Positions 9,155-20,718 of a stretch of DNA of 62,099 nt are shown in pieces. This DNA is from Pelargonium nanum. Lineage: Eukaryota; Streptophyta; Magnoliopsida; Geraniales; Geraniaceae. The DNA is taken from assembly GCA_036897485.1 (NCBI GenBank), contig JAYMTF010000058.1, forward strand, positions 1 through 62,099, read 5' to 3'. The notes beneath the pieces are model-generated. The model made no database searches and had not been told where the DNA came from. It saw only the letters and a list, made by a program, of their open reading frames with translations. The number at the start of each line of letters is the position of its first letter. Position 1 is the stretch's first letter. The translations under genes and the position numbers were made by a program.

Positions 9155-12100
9155 TCATCTCCTTCTCTTGGCGTTCTTTAGTCCCTTTGATTTTGCTTTT
9201 GCAGCTTGAAATGACTGTATTCTCTGTTTCCTCCGAGCTTCTTTCTCAGCCTTTTTGTCATAGAAAACTAAATCTTAGGCACCAATTTGATATTCATTCC
9301 GTGAACAAAGTGATCCACTTTTGGTTTCATGAGCCAGTTAAAGTACGATGCTTACCTTTGACAATTTGGATTTAGCTTTCACTTTAGGAGCCATTTCCTC
9401 GAGTTCAGCCTCGCGTTCAAGCTCTTTTTCCCTTGCATCAAGGTTCTTCTCTAGGTAATACTGTCAATTATGTAATTTCAGGTTGTTAGGTGCTCACTAT
9501 TTGATCCTTGAGAAAACCTAAGTATCAAGAAAGATTAACAACACAATACTTACATTGTAATCACCAGCATAATCTTGCAAACCGCAATCCTTAACTTCAA
9601 TAACTCGGTTAACTATTTGTTTTATGAAGTATCTGTCATGAGATACAGTGATGACAGTGCCCTTGTACTCCCTTATTGCTTCCTGATAAACAATTAGAGT
9701 TCGTAAATCAGTAAGAAGTTGTACATAAGATCTATGCTGCATCAGTTGAAACGAGTTTTCTGTCTAGATGGAAAGAAGCAAATGACACAAAGAAAGCAAA
9801 CCTCAAGCATCTCTTTCGTAGGTATATCCAAGTGATTAGTCGGTTCATCCAAAACTAGCAGAGTTGAAGGTTTGACCATGAACTTGCAAAAAGCAAGGCG
9901 TGCCTGAAAGAACAAGTATCACATTCAAATATGCTCTTTTTACAACCAAATGTATGAGGAAATGATATGATGTGCACAAATAGCCATTTGCTGGTTTTGC
10001 TACAAAAATATTATAACGCAATGACGTTTCAATCTTTAACGCATACACATGTTTTTCTTCATCATGGTTAGATGTGACCCTACACATTTAACACATATGT
10101 GGTATATATGGACTTACTAAATGCCCTACAGTATATACGTAGGTACAATATCTTACAAAACAACAAACTCAAAAACCATGCTGATGAGTCTGAATTCTGA
10201 ATTTCAGAACAATTTAACACAGTTTTCACTTTTTTGGAAAAATGAAATTTTTTCTGCAACTAAACAGCCTCTTACCTTTTCACCACCACTCAGTAGAGAA
10301 ACCTTTCGGTCAAGCATATCAGCTTTGAAATTACAGCGCCCAAGGAGTCCCTTTATGTCATCACTTCTCCAATCCTCTGCAACTTCTTCCACTGTCTCAA
10401 GTACTGTTTTGTCCAAATCAAGTGCCTCAGCCTAAAAATAAGTCAATCAATCTCGATCAGCACAACAGCAAAAACCCAATGTTAGTTAAAGTTCAAAGCA
10501 CACTTGAGCAGAAAACAAAATCTACCATAGCTGAAGTGCAAAGCATGTGATTAGATTAAGTGTCAGACTGAAAGAATAGACTCGTGAGTCGTGATATTGA
10601 TATCCATAGAGGGCTGTTGATAAATCAACAAACAATCTTTCTAGCTTATTGGGTCAAACTTAGAAAGATTTGCTATTACACAGGCTATGGCCTATAGGTT
10701 TGGATCATAAAGAAAAAATTCAAGAAGGAAACCATACCAAACCAATGTTTACTCTTCGTTTGCAGGGAAAAAATGGTACTTTTTCTCGTTTTACAGTACA
10801 CAAAGTACATGTGTTTCTTTTTTACAACAAAACATATTTTGCTCTAAATAGCACTGAATTAGACTGGACGATTAGAAGCAACATGATTGTAGAACAAGGT
10901 ACCAGTATGATGGTAATACCTGATTCTGCTCAAAATAGTTGGGCAGGACATTATGCTCCCCTAGCAGAACTTCACCACCTTGTGGCTTCTGCAAACCCAT
11001 TATCAATTTCAGCAATGTTCTCTTCCCACAACCATTTGGACCAATGATGGCAATTTTTTCTCCCCTTTCAATCAAAAGATTTGCTTTATTAAACAACACC
11101 TGCCAGAGCCACAATGCATACCAATGTTCACATTAAGATGTAAAGATAATAATACTAAAACTAACAACAACAACAACAACAAAAAAGAAAAACAAATTTC
11201 TAGAGTCATCATCCTTAATTATTAGTGCCAAGTCAAGCTACCTTATCCTCATAACTAAATTGCAGATTATTAATCGCTACAACAGATTTTCCACTTCTTC
11301 CTCGCTCTGGGAACCTGATCGTCATTTGTTTTCGCTGAAATGGCTTCTCCACAAGATCCCCTTCTTTAAGTTTCTCGAGCTTCTGTAGCCCAAAGGAAAA
11401 AAGATATTAGAAGCTGCTAATAAGTTGCTAGGAAACAGAAATGCAGAGTGTAGTTAGAAACACCAATATTTGAGTTACACAAAATTGTTTATCAAATCAC
11501 TTACGGTAGATTTAAATATACCTTTTCAGCAGAAGAAGCACGACCAGAATTTGCTCCAGCACTTAACCTGCTTATTAAGTCTTTTGTGTGCTCAATTTCC
11601 TTCTGCTGCTTCTCCCAGGCCATGTTTTGAGCTTCAATCCATGTTGCCTTAGCTAAAACATAGTCAGAATAATTTCCGTTGTACGTTTTAGACACACCCA
11701 TATCAGTTTCCACTATCTTCGTACAGAGTTGATCAAGAAAAGCTCGATCATGAGATATGATGACCATTGGCACCTCTTGCTGCTTTAGATAACCTTCAAG
11801 CCATTCAATTGTGTCAAGATCGAGGTGATTTGTAGGTTCATCCAAAAGTAACAAATCCGGATCCTGCAGATGATGGATATGTCAATAATCCCATATTTCC
11901 ACTGAAATGACACTTAATTATGTATTCATATATATATATTGACTTATACATGCAAACAAACATAACAAAGATCACATACAAATTGAAATTCATAGGTGCT
12001 ATCACAACTAAGCAACTAATAAATTTCTGCATATACATTCTAAGAGATAAGCATAAACTAACATTTCACATTAACAAATTTTCACATATAGCATAAAAAT

Positions 12101-12940
12101 CTGAGATACCTGAAGTAAAATCTTCCCAAGTGACATCCTCATCTGCCATCCACTACTATAAGAAGCCACCAACCGATCCGAATCCTCGGGACCGAAACCA
12201 AGCTCTGGCATCAACTTACTAATCTTTGCATCAACCTGGTCCAAATCAACAGCCTGAGCCTTCCTCTGAAGCAAATCAAACTCATCCAAAAGCCTCCCCA
12301 TCAGCTCCAGATCATCCACAGAGCTCTCTATGGCCTTCTGCACCTTCTCCAACCTCGCCGCCACCTCCATCGCCTCCTTGAACGCGTGCATAAACTCTTC
12401 CCTCACAGTCCTGCTCATTGACACCTCAAACTCTTGGCTTAAAAATGCGATCTTCATGTTGGGTTTGGCCTTGACGACGTTTCCAGAATCTGGGTCTTCA
12501 AGGCCACTGATAATCCTCATCTGGGTCGTCTTCCCGGCGCCGTTTACACCCACCAACCCAACTTTCTCGCCTCTCTTCACCTCCCAGCTCACGTCCTTCA
12601 ACACCGTCACGCCCTTGTAGGTTTTGCTGATATTTTCGAGCCTCACGCCGGAGGACACGCTCGAGGCACCGCTGTTCGATTTCTTGCCGCCTCTCGGCTC
12701 AAAGTTTTCACCTTTGGAGTCGGAGAAGAGAGACTCGATGGCTTCTGCGGCGGCGGAGGTCTCCGCCACCAGCGTTTCGGCGGCGGAAGCGGCGGAGAAC
12801 CGAGACGGCTTGCCGGAATTGGACTTGATGGAGCAGCGGATTCTGATTGAATTGGGGGTTGAAGTGCGAGGACGGATGGCGGAGTGGGGGATGAAGGTCG
12901 AACGGAGGTCGAGGCGGTGGAGATTGGTGGAGAGGTCCAT
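9155..12940 (-). CDS. ABCF5: ABC transporter F family member 5 (soluble ABC-F ATPase)
   Basis: ABC-F (GCN20/EF3-like) twin-ATPase that works on ribosomes rather than as a transporter; the Ser/Arg-rich N-terminus looks like a plastid transit peptide. Nine exons: 12110-12940, 11522-11863, 11242-11382, 10920-11099, 10276-10431, 9802-9903, 9554-9682, 9356-9460 and 9155-9250; 693 residues, against about 692 in Arabidopsis. NBD1 has Walker A GVNGAGKTT (131-139), signature SSGWQMRMSLGK and Walker B LLLLDEPTNHLD. NBD2 has signature LSGGEK, Walker B LLVLDEPTNHLD and switch VSHDR. NBD2 Walker A reads GPNGCGKRT: residue 465 is Arg (AGA at 11019-11021) where Ser is expected. The Lys/Arg-rich tail ends NAKRRR. 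All exon phases agree. Confidence 0.94.
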
Positions 12941-13276
12941 GTTTGGCGGCTGGGAAATTGGGATAGAAAGTGGAGGAAAATGAGTTCAAATACGTATTTG
13001 GGGAAAATGTGTGTGCTTGCTTTGCTCTCTCTGTGTCTCTGAGTCTGAGGAACTCTCTCAGCTCAGCAATGAACAATTGAGAGAGTTCAAGAAACGAACT
13101 TTGTGGCAATGAATCTGAAACAGTGGGTTTTGATTTGGTTAACTATAGATTTGAGTGATTAAGGTATTTATAAAATACAGTTCTGTCTTATTATGTCTTT
13201 TAGCTAAACCTTCCAACTTCAAATCATTATCAATTTTGCCATTATTTTTATTTTATTTTAATACTCTCCAAGTTGA

Positions 13277-13408
13277 AATAATGGTCCTTTTTTTTTTTTT
13301 TTTTTTGAATCATAGGGTTTCTGAGCAGGCTCGCACTTTCGCGAGCTCTTCCCACTCACACAGCCTCAGCACACCAACTGCGCCACACCCCGTGGGTAAT
13401 AATGGTCC
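13277..13408 (-). mobile_element. SINE with 11-bp target-site duplication
   Basis: An element of about 110 bp (13288-13397) is flanked by perfect 11-bp direct repeats AATAATGGTCC at 13277-13287 and 13398-13408. On the minus strand it begins with a tRNA-like head containing GTGGCGCAGTTGG (polymerase III A-box) and ends in 19 A residues (T-run at 13288-13306). Head, A tail and duplication together define a SINE that inserted by target-primed reverse transcription. It is short, so either a small family or an internally deleted copy. Confidence 0.8.
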
Positions 13409-14966
13409 ATTTTCTCAATATTAAAAGTGTGTACTTTCTATTTTAGAGGGTCAATAATATACTACTATATCACTAAGTGTTTGCTTGGTGATTCTGGTAT
13501 CTAAAGTGTCACATAAGTAAAATTTAAAAGATAATTATAAGGAGACAAGGTTCTCCATAACTCCTTTAAGGAGTTAATTTTTACAAGAGTTTGATGTTTA
13601 TTGTAGAATTTTGGCATTCTTTAACTTTGAGGAAAAGAGATTTTATCGTAAGATGTAGTTTGACTCGACCTAATTTTTCAATAAGATCGACTTAGGCTTT
13701 TATGTTATACAGACTTATAAAATGCTAGATAATGTTTCTGTAGATGAGGTCTACCCGAAAAAATGAGGTCGATTGAATATGTTTCATATTTGGTGGTTTC
13801 ACTTACTCATTTAAAGCATGTGTTGCTTATAATTTATTACGATCAATATTGATCATTTTATAAGAACATATGTAGTTATTGATATTATTAAATTGTTTCT
13901 GAAATACTACATGGTTATTTTGGTCATTTAATAAAAGATATCTCCTTATAGTTATTTTTATTCGTACAAACTATTTCACAAAACTCTATTTTTTTAAAAC
14001 AATTCTTTATAGTTCAATAATTTTTTTACAATTTTTCAATATTGTTACCAGACAAGACTAGCACATGGGAGCATGAAGAAGAAAGTTTAATTGTTACTAA
14101 CACATCCTTAATCGTCCAAAAAATTGATCGAATCATATATAAATCTGTATTGGATTATATTCAAACTATTTTATTCAATTCAAAAATTCGAATTGTTACT
14201 TTTATGTAATATTGTTATTAAAAGAAAGAAATGAAATAATGGGGTAATAAGCAAATGAAGGCAATGGCATTATTGTCATTTCAACAAATATAAGTCATAA
14301 AAAAATTGTTGTGGCTAGGGAAAATTAAAAAATGTTAAGGTGGAGATAAAGTCCATAAGAAATGAACAACTTAATGCTGAGGTGGAGGTTGGTCTTGGGG
14401 TTCCAAGTAATTAACGCTGTCCTGTCATGTTGTGCCACGTGTACAATCTAGTTCATGACTGTGGGCTTTCCACGTGTCTCTCTATGATGACAAACAAAAT
14501 CAAACTCTTATTTTTCAAACCCTCAAAATTAATTTTTGTTTGTTTGTTTGTTTCATTTTCTTTTTTCCATCTACTCTTTTCCTATGTGCCCTAAAGTCAA
14601 AATAAATATGTGGATGCTTTTATTCCAAGTTTATTTTTTTTATTTTTTATTATTTAAGTTTTCATGAGATACAATTTTTTATATTAATACTAGTCTTTTT
14701 TTCCGACGATGTCCGGGTCTTTGATGAATTATTATAATTTATTCTATGATCAATTAAATGGTATACTTTCTCCTCATTTTGAGGATTTTAAATCTATACA
14801 CAAAAGAAAAGTTCAATGAACCATTAAAAATAACTCAAAAATATTTATTTTCAATATTGGTTGAAACGGCACCCAATTTTGAACAAAACATCATACGATA
14901 TATATACTCAACCAATTGTAAAATCAACCAATTAAATTGACCAGGTTGAAATTGATTTGATCAATT

Positions 14967-15250
14967 AGCATAATAACTTATTTATAATAATAATTTATTT
15001 ATCTTCTCTAAACACATCATATTTATCTTCTTCAACCAATTTATTTTTATTCTCTCTTTTCGATGTGGGACTTACAAATTTATATATAAAATAATCTTTT
15101 TAAACTATAAAATAAATTATATTTAGCACCAAGTTAACTAAAAAAAATTGAACAATTTTTTAAATGATAAATAATATATATAGTTGAAGAAGATAAATAT
15201 GATGTGTTTAGAGAAGATAAATATGATTTAAATAAATTGGTTATAGCATT
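14967..15250. mobile_element. MITE-like hairpin with about 45-65 bp inverted arms
   Basis: The left arm at about 14992-15035 contains TTATCTTCTCTAAACACATC and the right arm at about 15183-15228 is its reverse complement; looser pairing extends to about 14967 and 15250. About 150 bp of AT-rich DNA separates the arms. The arrangement is that of a foldback MITE. I cannot place the exact ends or a target-site duplication, and the superfamily is unknown. Confidence 0.6.
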
Positions 15251-16151
15251 AAATAAATTAATTCAAAAAAGATATAAAAATATTAAATAAATAGTTTTGA
15301 CACATGGCGCATATATAAAGTGCCACTTGTCGCTTGAAAAGTGTGTGTATTTCCTTTATAATATATATATTAGATTCGTTCATTTTGTGGGTTTTCAATG
15401 GATTGACAAACTCATATTTATATAGTATTATTATTATGAACCCCTAAATTGATTCTATTTTTTTAAAAAATAAGTATTTTAAGTTTTAAATTTTGAATTT
15501 AATGGTAGTTTAAAGGTAGTTTTATTAAACATTTATAAAAATTAAACGATATAATTAATAGATAATTAATCATTGATATTACACGACTTAACGTTGTTTT
15601 GTCAAATACAACGTAATTTGCTATAACCTTATTGTCTACATGCAAGTCTAGTAATCCAAATAATACAAATATATAGAGTTCGAGACGAATCAAATTAAAT
15701 ATAACTATACTATTATAAATACATAATTGTTATTTTTAGCCATCCACGATATGTAAACTAATTTTACATAAAAGCTAAAAATTTGACGTGACAACCAAAT
15801 GCTATTGCTATTACATGTTATAAACCGCATACAAAGAAACTTGTCGAAATCATTTTAGACAAATAGTGACACTAATCAATACAAATTCCTTTGACCAAAA
15901 ACAAAACATCAAAAATGAGTTGTTATTTTTTATATATAAATTTTTTTTTATCCAAAAATAGGTTGGTTAATAATTTGTTTCAACGTGAATTATGATTTTT
16001 GTTATATGCGTTTACCTTTTCAACTTCAAGATCCAAACCAAATGGCTCATACAATCTTTTTTTCAGCTAATATCTCAACACACCTTATCTTCAAATCTTT
16101 ATGATAATTTATTGATAATCCAATCTCTTTGTGTTTTTCAATTTCTACACC

Positions 16152-16174
16152 TATATATATATATATATATATAT
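16152..16174. repeat. (TA)n microsatellite in epimerase promoter
   Basis: An uninterrupted TA run of about 11-12 units ends 46 bp before the aldose epimerase start codon. It could double as the TATA region. Confidence 0.85.
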
Positions 16175-16220
16175 AGATTCAGTTCATGTTTCATATATAC
16201 AACAGTTTTTAATATCCATA

Positions 16221-18559
16221 ATGGCAACATTTTCTTCAGTTTCTTGCTTTCTTGTGGTGTCTTGCTTATTGTTTGTCACTTCATGTGTTTCTGGCCAAGG
16301 AGTTTATGAGCTCAAGAGAGGAAATTTCTCTGTGAAGCTCACTGATTATGGTGCAACTCTTCTCTCTGTGATTCTTCCTGACAAAAATGGTGTGTTTCTC
16401 TTTGCCCTAAACCCTAATATTTGCTTGTTTATTTGTTTGTTAGTAAGTTAATTTAATCGTACGTATTGATTCTGGAGGTGACAATTCGTATTTCGCATCA
16501 GATTTGAACTGATAAAGAGTAATTTGAATCCGTTCTTAAACGGGTTTGGATCGGATTTCAGATTTTAGTGTGAGATTTGCCCGATCTTATCTGTGTTTTT
16601 ACATGATAAATCCGATCCGATTCTAAAAATGGTTGGATCAGATCGGTATTGTGTGAGATTGGATTCTTAATGCCTGCAGGTTTGGATCCAAATTGTCAGC
16701 TCGAAATTATATTCATGCATGATTTCTTCTTCATGACAAAATATTCCTCCCAAACAACCTATTCATCAGCCTCTAATTATCAAAGACAATTTTTCAAATT
16801 ACTCAATACGTAGAGTATCGATACGTATTTTTGCAAGATTAATCCGATCTGATCACCCGACTTAGTTGGATAAGATCGTTTTTAGATTGGATTTTGAATG
16901 TTTACTCGTTCGGATCATCTCTAAATTTGATTCATGATCTTTCTTTTTTTTGAGAAAATTCTCCCAAGCAATTACCACCTATATTCATCAGCCTCTAATT
17001 ATCCAAGACAATTTTTCTATTTACTCTTGTTTTGATTTTTCTCAGGAAAATTAGACGATATTGTTCTTGGATTCCAAACCGTTGACGAGTACAAGGTAAA
17101 TATTATTTTGTTGGCTAGCTCCAATGTCAATTTTTAACAGACATTTCTTGGGAAATTAATGATGTTTTGTCCAAATTAATGTATTTGCAGAATGATACAA
17201 CCTACTTTGGTGCCATTGTTGGACGAGTTGCCAACAGAATTGCAGGAGCTAAGTTTTCTTATAATGGAACCGAGTACAAATTGGTTCCTAATGAAGGAAA
17301 AAACATGCTCCATGGTTAGTAGTTAATTAATTAATTGGTTAGCAATTTTATGAACACAACATTCAACTTTTATGATGATTTTTATTCGAAGCTAGCTAAT
17401 CGAGAATATTCACTTATGTTCGAATAACAGGTGGACCTCGAGGGTTTAGCGATGTTATGTGGCATGTAAAGAGCTACCACAAAAATTCTCATGTAACATT
17501 CGCATATAACAGTTTTGATAATGAAGAAGGTATGTATATATGAAATACTTTTCTAAACATACGAACACAATTGCACATATAAGTGGACATAACGTCATGG
17601 GTAACACATGAAGTGCAATTAACTTATGATGAAAATGTTTCGAATAATATCTTAATTATTGTACATTTGCATGACACCGCTTTATTTCGCCTAACCATGC
17701 TATATTTGATGATATTATAACATGTTCATAGTTAGTTTTCGTTGGTCTATACGTTGAACATGTACATTATTTTATTTATACCATGCTATATTTGATGAAA
17801 TTATAACATGTTTATAGTTAGTTTACGTATTGTTCTCTGCTTGACTATAACATTTTCATTGATAGTTTATATGTTTAACGAACAAGTATAATAATATCCA
17901 TTGTTCTAAACTTTATTTTGTATCTTACACAAAACCTAGGGTTTCCCGGGAAACTTGCGGTACAAGTAACATACTTGTTTGTGCAAACAAACAAGTTAGC
18001 TGTAGTAATGGAAGCTACACCTCTAGACAAGGCGACTCCGGTGAACCTAGCCCTCCACGCCTACTGGAACCTCCGGGGCCACAAGAGCGGGGACATCCTC
18101 TCCCACACCATCCAAATATTCGGGTCCAAGATCACACCCGTGGACAACGAGCTCATCCCTACCGGACAATTTGCATCCGTCCATGGAACTCCATATGATT
18201 TCCAACATCCCCATGCCATCGGTGATAAGATCAACGAGCTCCCCAATGGCTACGACATAAACTACGTGCTAAACCCGGGAAATGGCAAGCACTTGAAGAG
18301 GGCAGCTGTGGTTCAGGACAGCGTCTCGGGGAGGAAGATGGAGCTTTACACAAGTAATATAGGGTTGCAATTTTATACCAGCAATTTGTTGAATCATGTG
18401 AAAGGGAAAGATGGGGCTGTTTATGAGAAATTTGGTGGAATTGCTTTGGAGACTCAGGGGTTTCCAGATTCTGTGAATCACCCAAATTTTCCTTCTCAGA
18501 TGGTGATGCCAGGAGGCAAGTACAAGCATGTTATGCTTTATAGATTCACAGCTCATTAG
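16221..18559 (+). CDS. Aldose 1-epimerase (galactose mutarotase-like), secreted
   Basis: Interconverts alpha and beta anomers of aldoses. Exons 16221-16389, 17046-17095, 17191-17314, 17431-17529 and 17940-18559 give 353 residues. The first about 26 residues form a signal peptide with a hydrophobic core (FLVVSCLLFVTSC) ending SGQG, so the protein probably enters the secretory pathway or apoplast. Family motifs are present: GRVANRIAGA, the LHGG histidine (114), the catalytic histidine in NLALHAYWNL (187) and the catalytic base Glu318 in ALETQGFPDSVN. All splice phases agree. Upstream in-frame ATG codons exist, but 16221 is the one that starts the signal peptide. Codons in the last exon are noticeably richer in G and C than the earlier exons. 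Intron 1 (16390-17045) holds MITE-like sequence. Confidence 0.92.
16474..16704. mobile_element. MITE-like element in epimerase intron 1 (TAGAGTTGACAATT family)
   Basis: The left end reads TGGAGGTGACAATTCG and the right end AATTGTCAGCTCGA, which are near reverse complements. The interior is rich in GGATC/GATCC words. The ends match those of the elements at 23855-24025 and 53940-54123. This copy has diverged and no clear target-site duplication remains. Confidence 0.5.
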
Positions 18560-20718
18560 GTTTAGTGTTTCAGAGCATAGGTAGCTTGGTAAGCAAGTAA
18601 TAAGAGGGTAGTTTTTGTGACCATCCTTTTTGGGTGAAATGTGAAATTTTAGGGTTGAGTAATAATTTATATAGTATTTGTTCAACAATTTTTGCAAATG
18701 ATAGTTGTTCTTTGATATCATATGTGGTTGCAAAGAACGCAGCTAATATTCTTTGATTTACGTTAAAATACATGTCCACGAGAATGAACAAAGCAAATAA
18801 ACAACATTATTAGCATAACGGATTGTATAGAGTAGCTATAGCATATATTAAGCCATTATTGTATAATAGCAGTCTTAATGTCAGTTTTTTGTATATAAAC
18901 AGGAATATAGTTGCTTCTGCGCATAGGTTAGCCTATTTAGGAAGGCAAGGTAGAAGTATTTTGTGGGTTTGTAATAATCTAAACGCTATCCGTTCTGCTT
19001 AATATATAAATGAAGTTATTATGTTATATAAAAAAAAATCAAAATATTTTGAGACAAAAATGCAAGGTTGAATAGTGGGTTTGGAGACTTATAGAAGTAA
19101 TGAATGGTTGGACCATAACACATGCTTTGTTAGAATTGTTTTTGGGCTTCACTTTCAAGCCCACACATAGATATATATTATATATATATATAAACATTTT
19201 GAGTTGTGTTGGATTTGCCAACCAAGTATGTGATCTGTTGTTTCTTGTGTAATTATTGGTTTCTCTTTTGTTTTTAATTACCAAAGAATGTGATCTTATA
19301 TTATATATATATGTGTCAATTCTCAAAGTTGCCACAAAAATACAATCAAAACAGACAGTTGAGAGTTGTTATATGTTACCGAAAGTGAACATTTTGTTCA
19401 TTAAAATATTAAATATGCAATGCAGCTTATCTGGATGGAGATTGATACAAGGAAAGAATATATGTGATTTTCATTAAGTATAAATTATTCTACTAATCAT
19501 TTATATATTTATCTGTACAAGAATAGTAGGTGGTATTCTTAATTGGAGCAATTATTTGTGTTTAAAAAAGATTCTGGTTATTTCTTTTATCCTTATTATT
19601 ATCTACTTATATATGCATTTTATAAAATTAAATAAATTATTTTTTATAATACATCTTAAGAGCTTGTTCCAAAGGTTGCAAGACTCTTGCATGCCCATAT
19701 TTACATTAAACTTACCTCCTCAAGAGTTTGGTGGCTCCTACACCTCCCGCAACAGCTCTTATGAAAAATTCAATTCAAGTTTATCCGATAGAGAAACAAA
19801 TGACCTAATTTGTGTGTCAACTGGTTCATAAACTTTCTAACAATGACAATCTCTAAATTAAAGAACTAAGTAGATATATACATAGTGTTGTTAATAATCA
19901 GGCAAAGACATTAAAATCCCCTCCTCCAATCTTTTTATTTATTTCTTTTTAAAGTTGAGCTACACAACAGGTGGTAGCTCTCCCCTTTTAACCCAAACTC
20001 CACCCCACCGGACGCAATGAGATTTGAACCCACGACCTCCTACGTGGAGATATGTGTCTTGACCATTGCGCCACCCCCTAGAGGGCTCCTCCTCCAATCT
20101 TCAAGACTTGTATTACCATGTGTTCTACAACCCAACTCAAAGCTTCCCAAATGATTATTGCTCCCACCACTCGGCTTCACTGATTCACTCTCAACTCTTA
20201 CGACCCCCACCGCAGCATCTCCCCGAGTTGTCACGCACTGTCTAGCCTCCACCTACGTGCCTTCGGAAATGGTCCGTGTAAGTTCAGTAGTAGCCCGACC
20301 TTAGTTGGAGACTTCATTTTTTCCAATCGAGTTGTTTCCGCTTTAGTAACTAAAGATTAATAGTAATTAAATACATAAGATGAATATAACGAATCCCTAA
20401 GTTAGTTGATTGATTGGGGAAAGGCCAGCTAGGGGAGCAAAAATGTCAGGTCGGCTCAGCTAAAAGAGACGTAAGTGAAAGCGTGTGAGGCCCAGTGGCA
20501 TATCCGGTAATAAAACACAAACACAGGCCTAAACACATAAGAGGACACGTATATATTCATATCACATATCGGACAGAGAAATCGAAAACCACTCGTCGTC
20601 GTGCTGTCATTGTGCTGTAGCTCAAGCTAAACTTTCTTTCTTCTTCTTCGCATCCATATCTGCAATTTCTGTCTTTCTCTCTGTTTTTCTCTGTTTTCTT
20701 CTGCGCCTTTTCACCGTA
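18560..20718. other. Intergenic region between epimerase and NOI gene
   Basis: The first part is the probable 3' UTR of the epimerase. No credible gene is visible from 18700 to 20550. It contains short (TA)n runs near 19170 and 19300 and a SINE at 19934-20087. Positions 20560-20718 are pyrimidine-rich (TTCTTCTTC, CTCTCTG) and look like the NOI gene leader. Confidence 0.45.
19920..20101 (-). mobile_element. tRNA-derived SINE with 14-bp target-site duplication
   Basis: The element at 19934-20087 is flanked by perfect direct repeats CCTCCTCCAATCTT (19920-19933 and 20088-20101). On the minus strand it has an A-box-like TGGCGCAATGG, a B-box GGGTTCAAATCTC and an A-rich tail (AAAGAAATAAATAA). It is a well-preserved full-length tRNA-type SINE of about 154 bp. 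Its 3' part ends TTGTGTAGCTCAAC before the tail. Confidence 0.87.

Larger units (their letters stand above)
12941..16220. other. 3.3 kb gene-free AT-rich region
   Basis: I find no credible gene. Positions 12941-13130 are the ABCF5 leader and promoter. The region contains the SINE at 13288-13397 and the inverted-repeat MITE at about 14967-15250. Positions 14360-14520 hold a less AT-rich patch with two CACGTGT words (about 14436 and 14471). The short ATs-only open frames are not coding. The right edge, with a (TA)n run at 16152-16174, is the epimerase promoter. Confidence 0.5.

Noticed and set aside
10121-11225. Several 80-125-codon frames on the plus strand opposite ABCF5
   Set aside because: They are antisense shadows of the ABCF5 exons and introns; the minus-strand reading has all expected motifs.
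12624-13109. Frames overlapping ABCF5 exon 1 on both strands (119 and 133 codons)
   Set aside because: Low-complexity shadow translations of the GC-rich transit-peptide region.
15499-15693. Open frames in the AT-rich region 13.4-16.2 kb
   Set aside because: AT-driven composition, no homology and no promoter or splice context.
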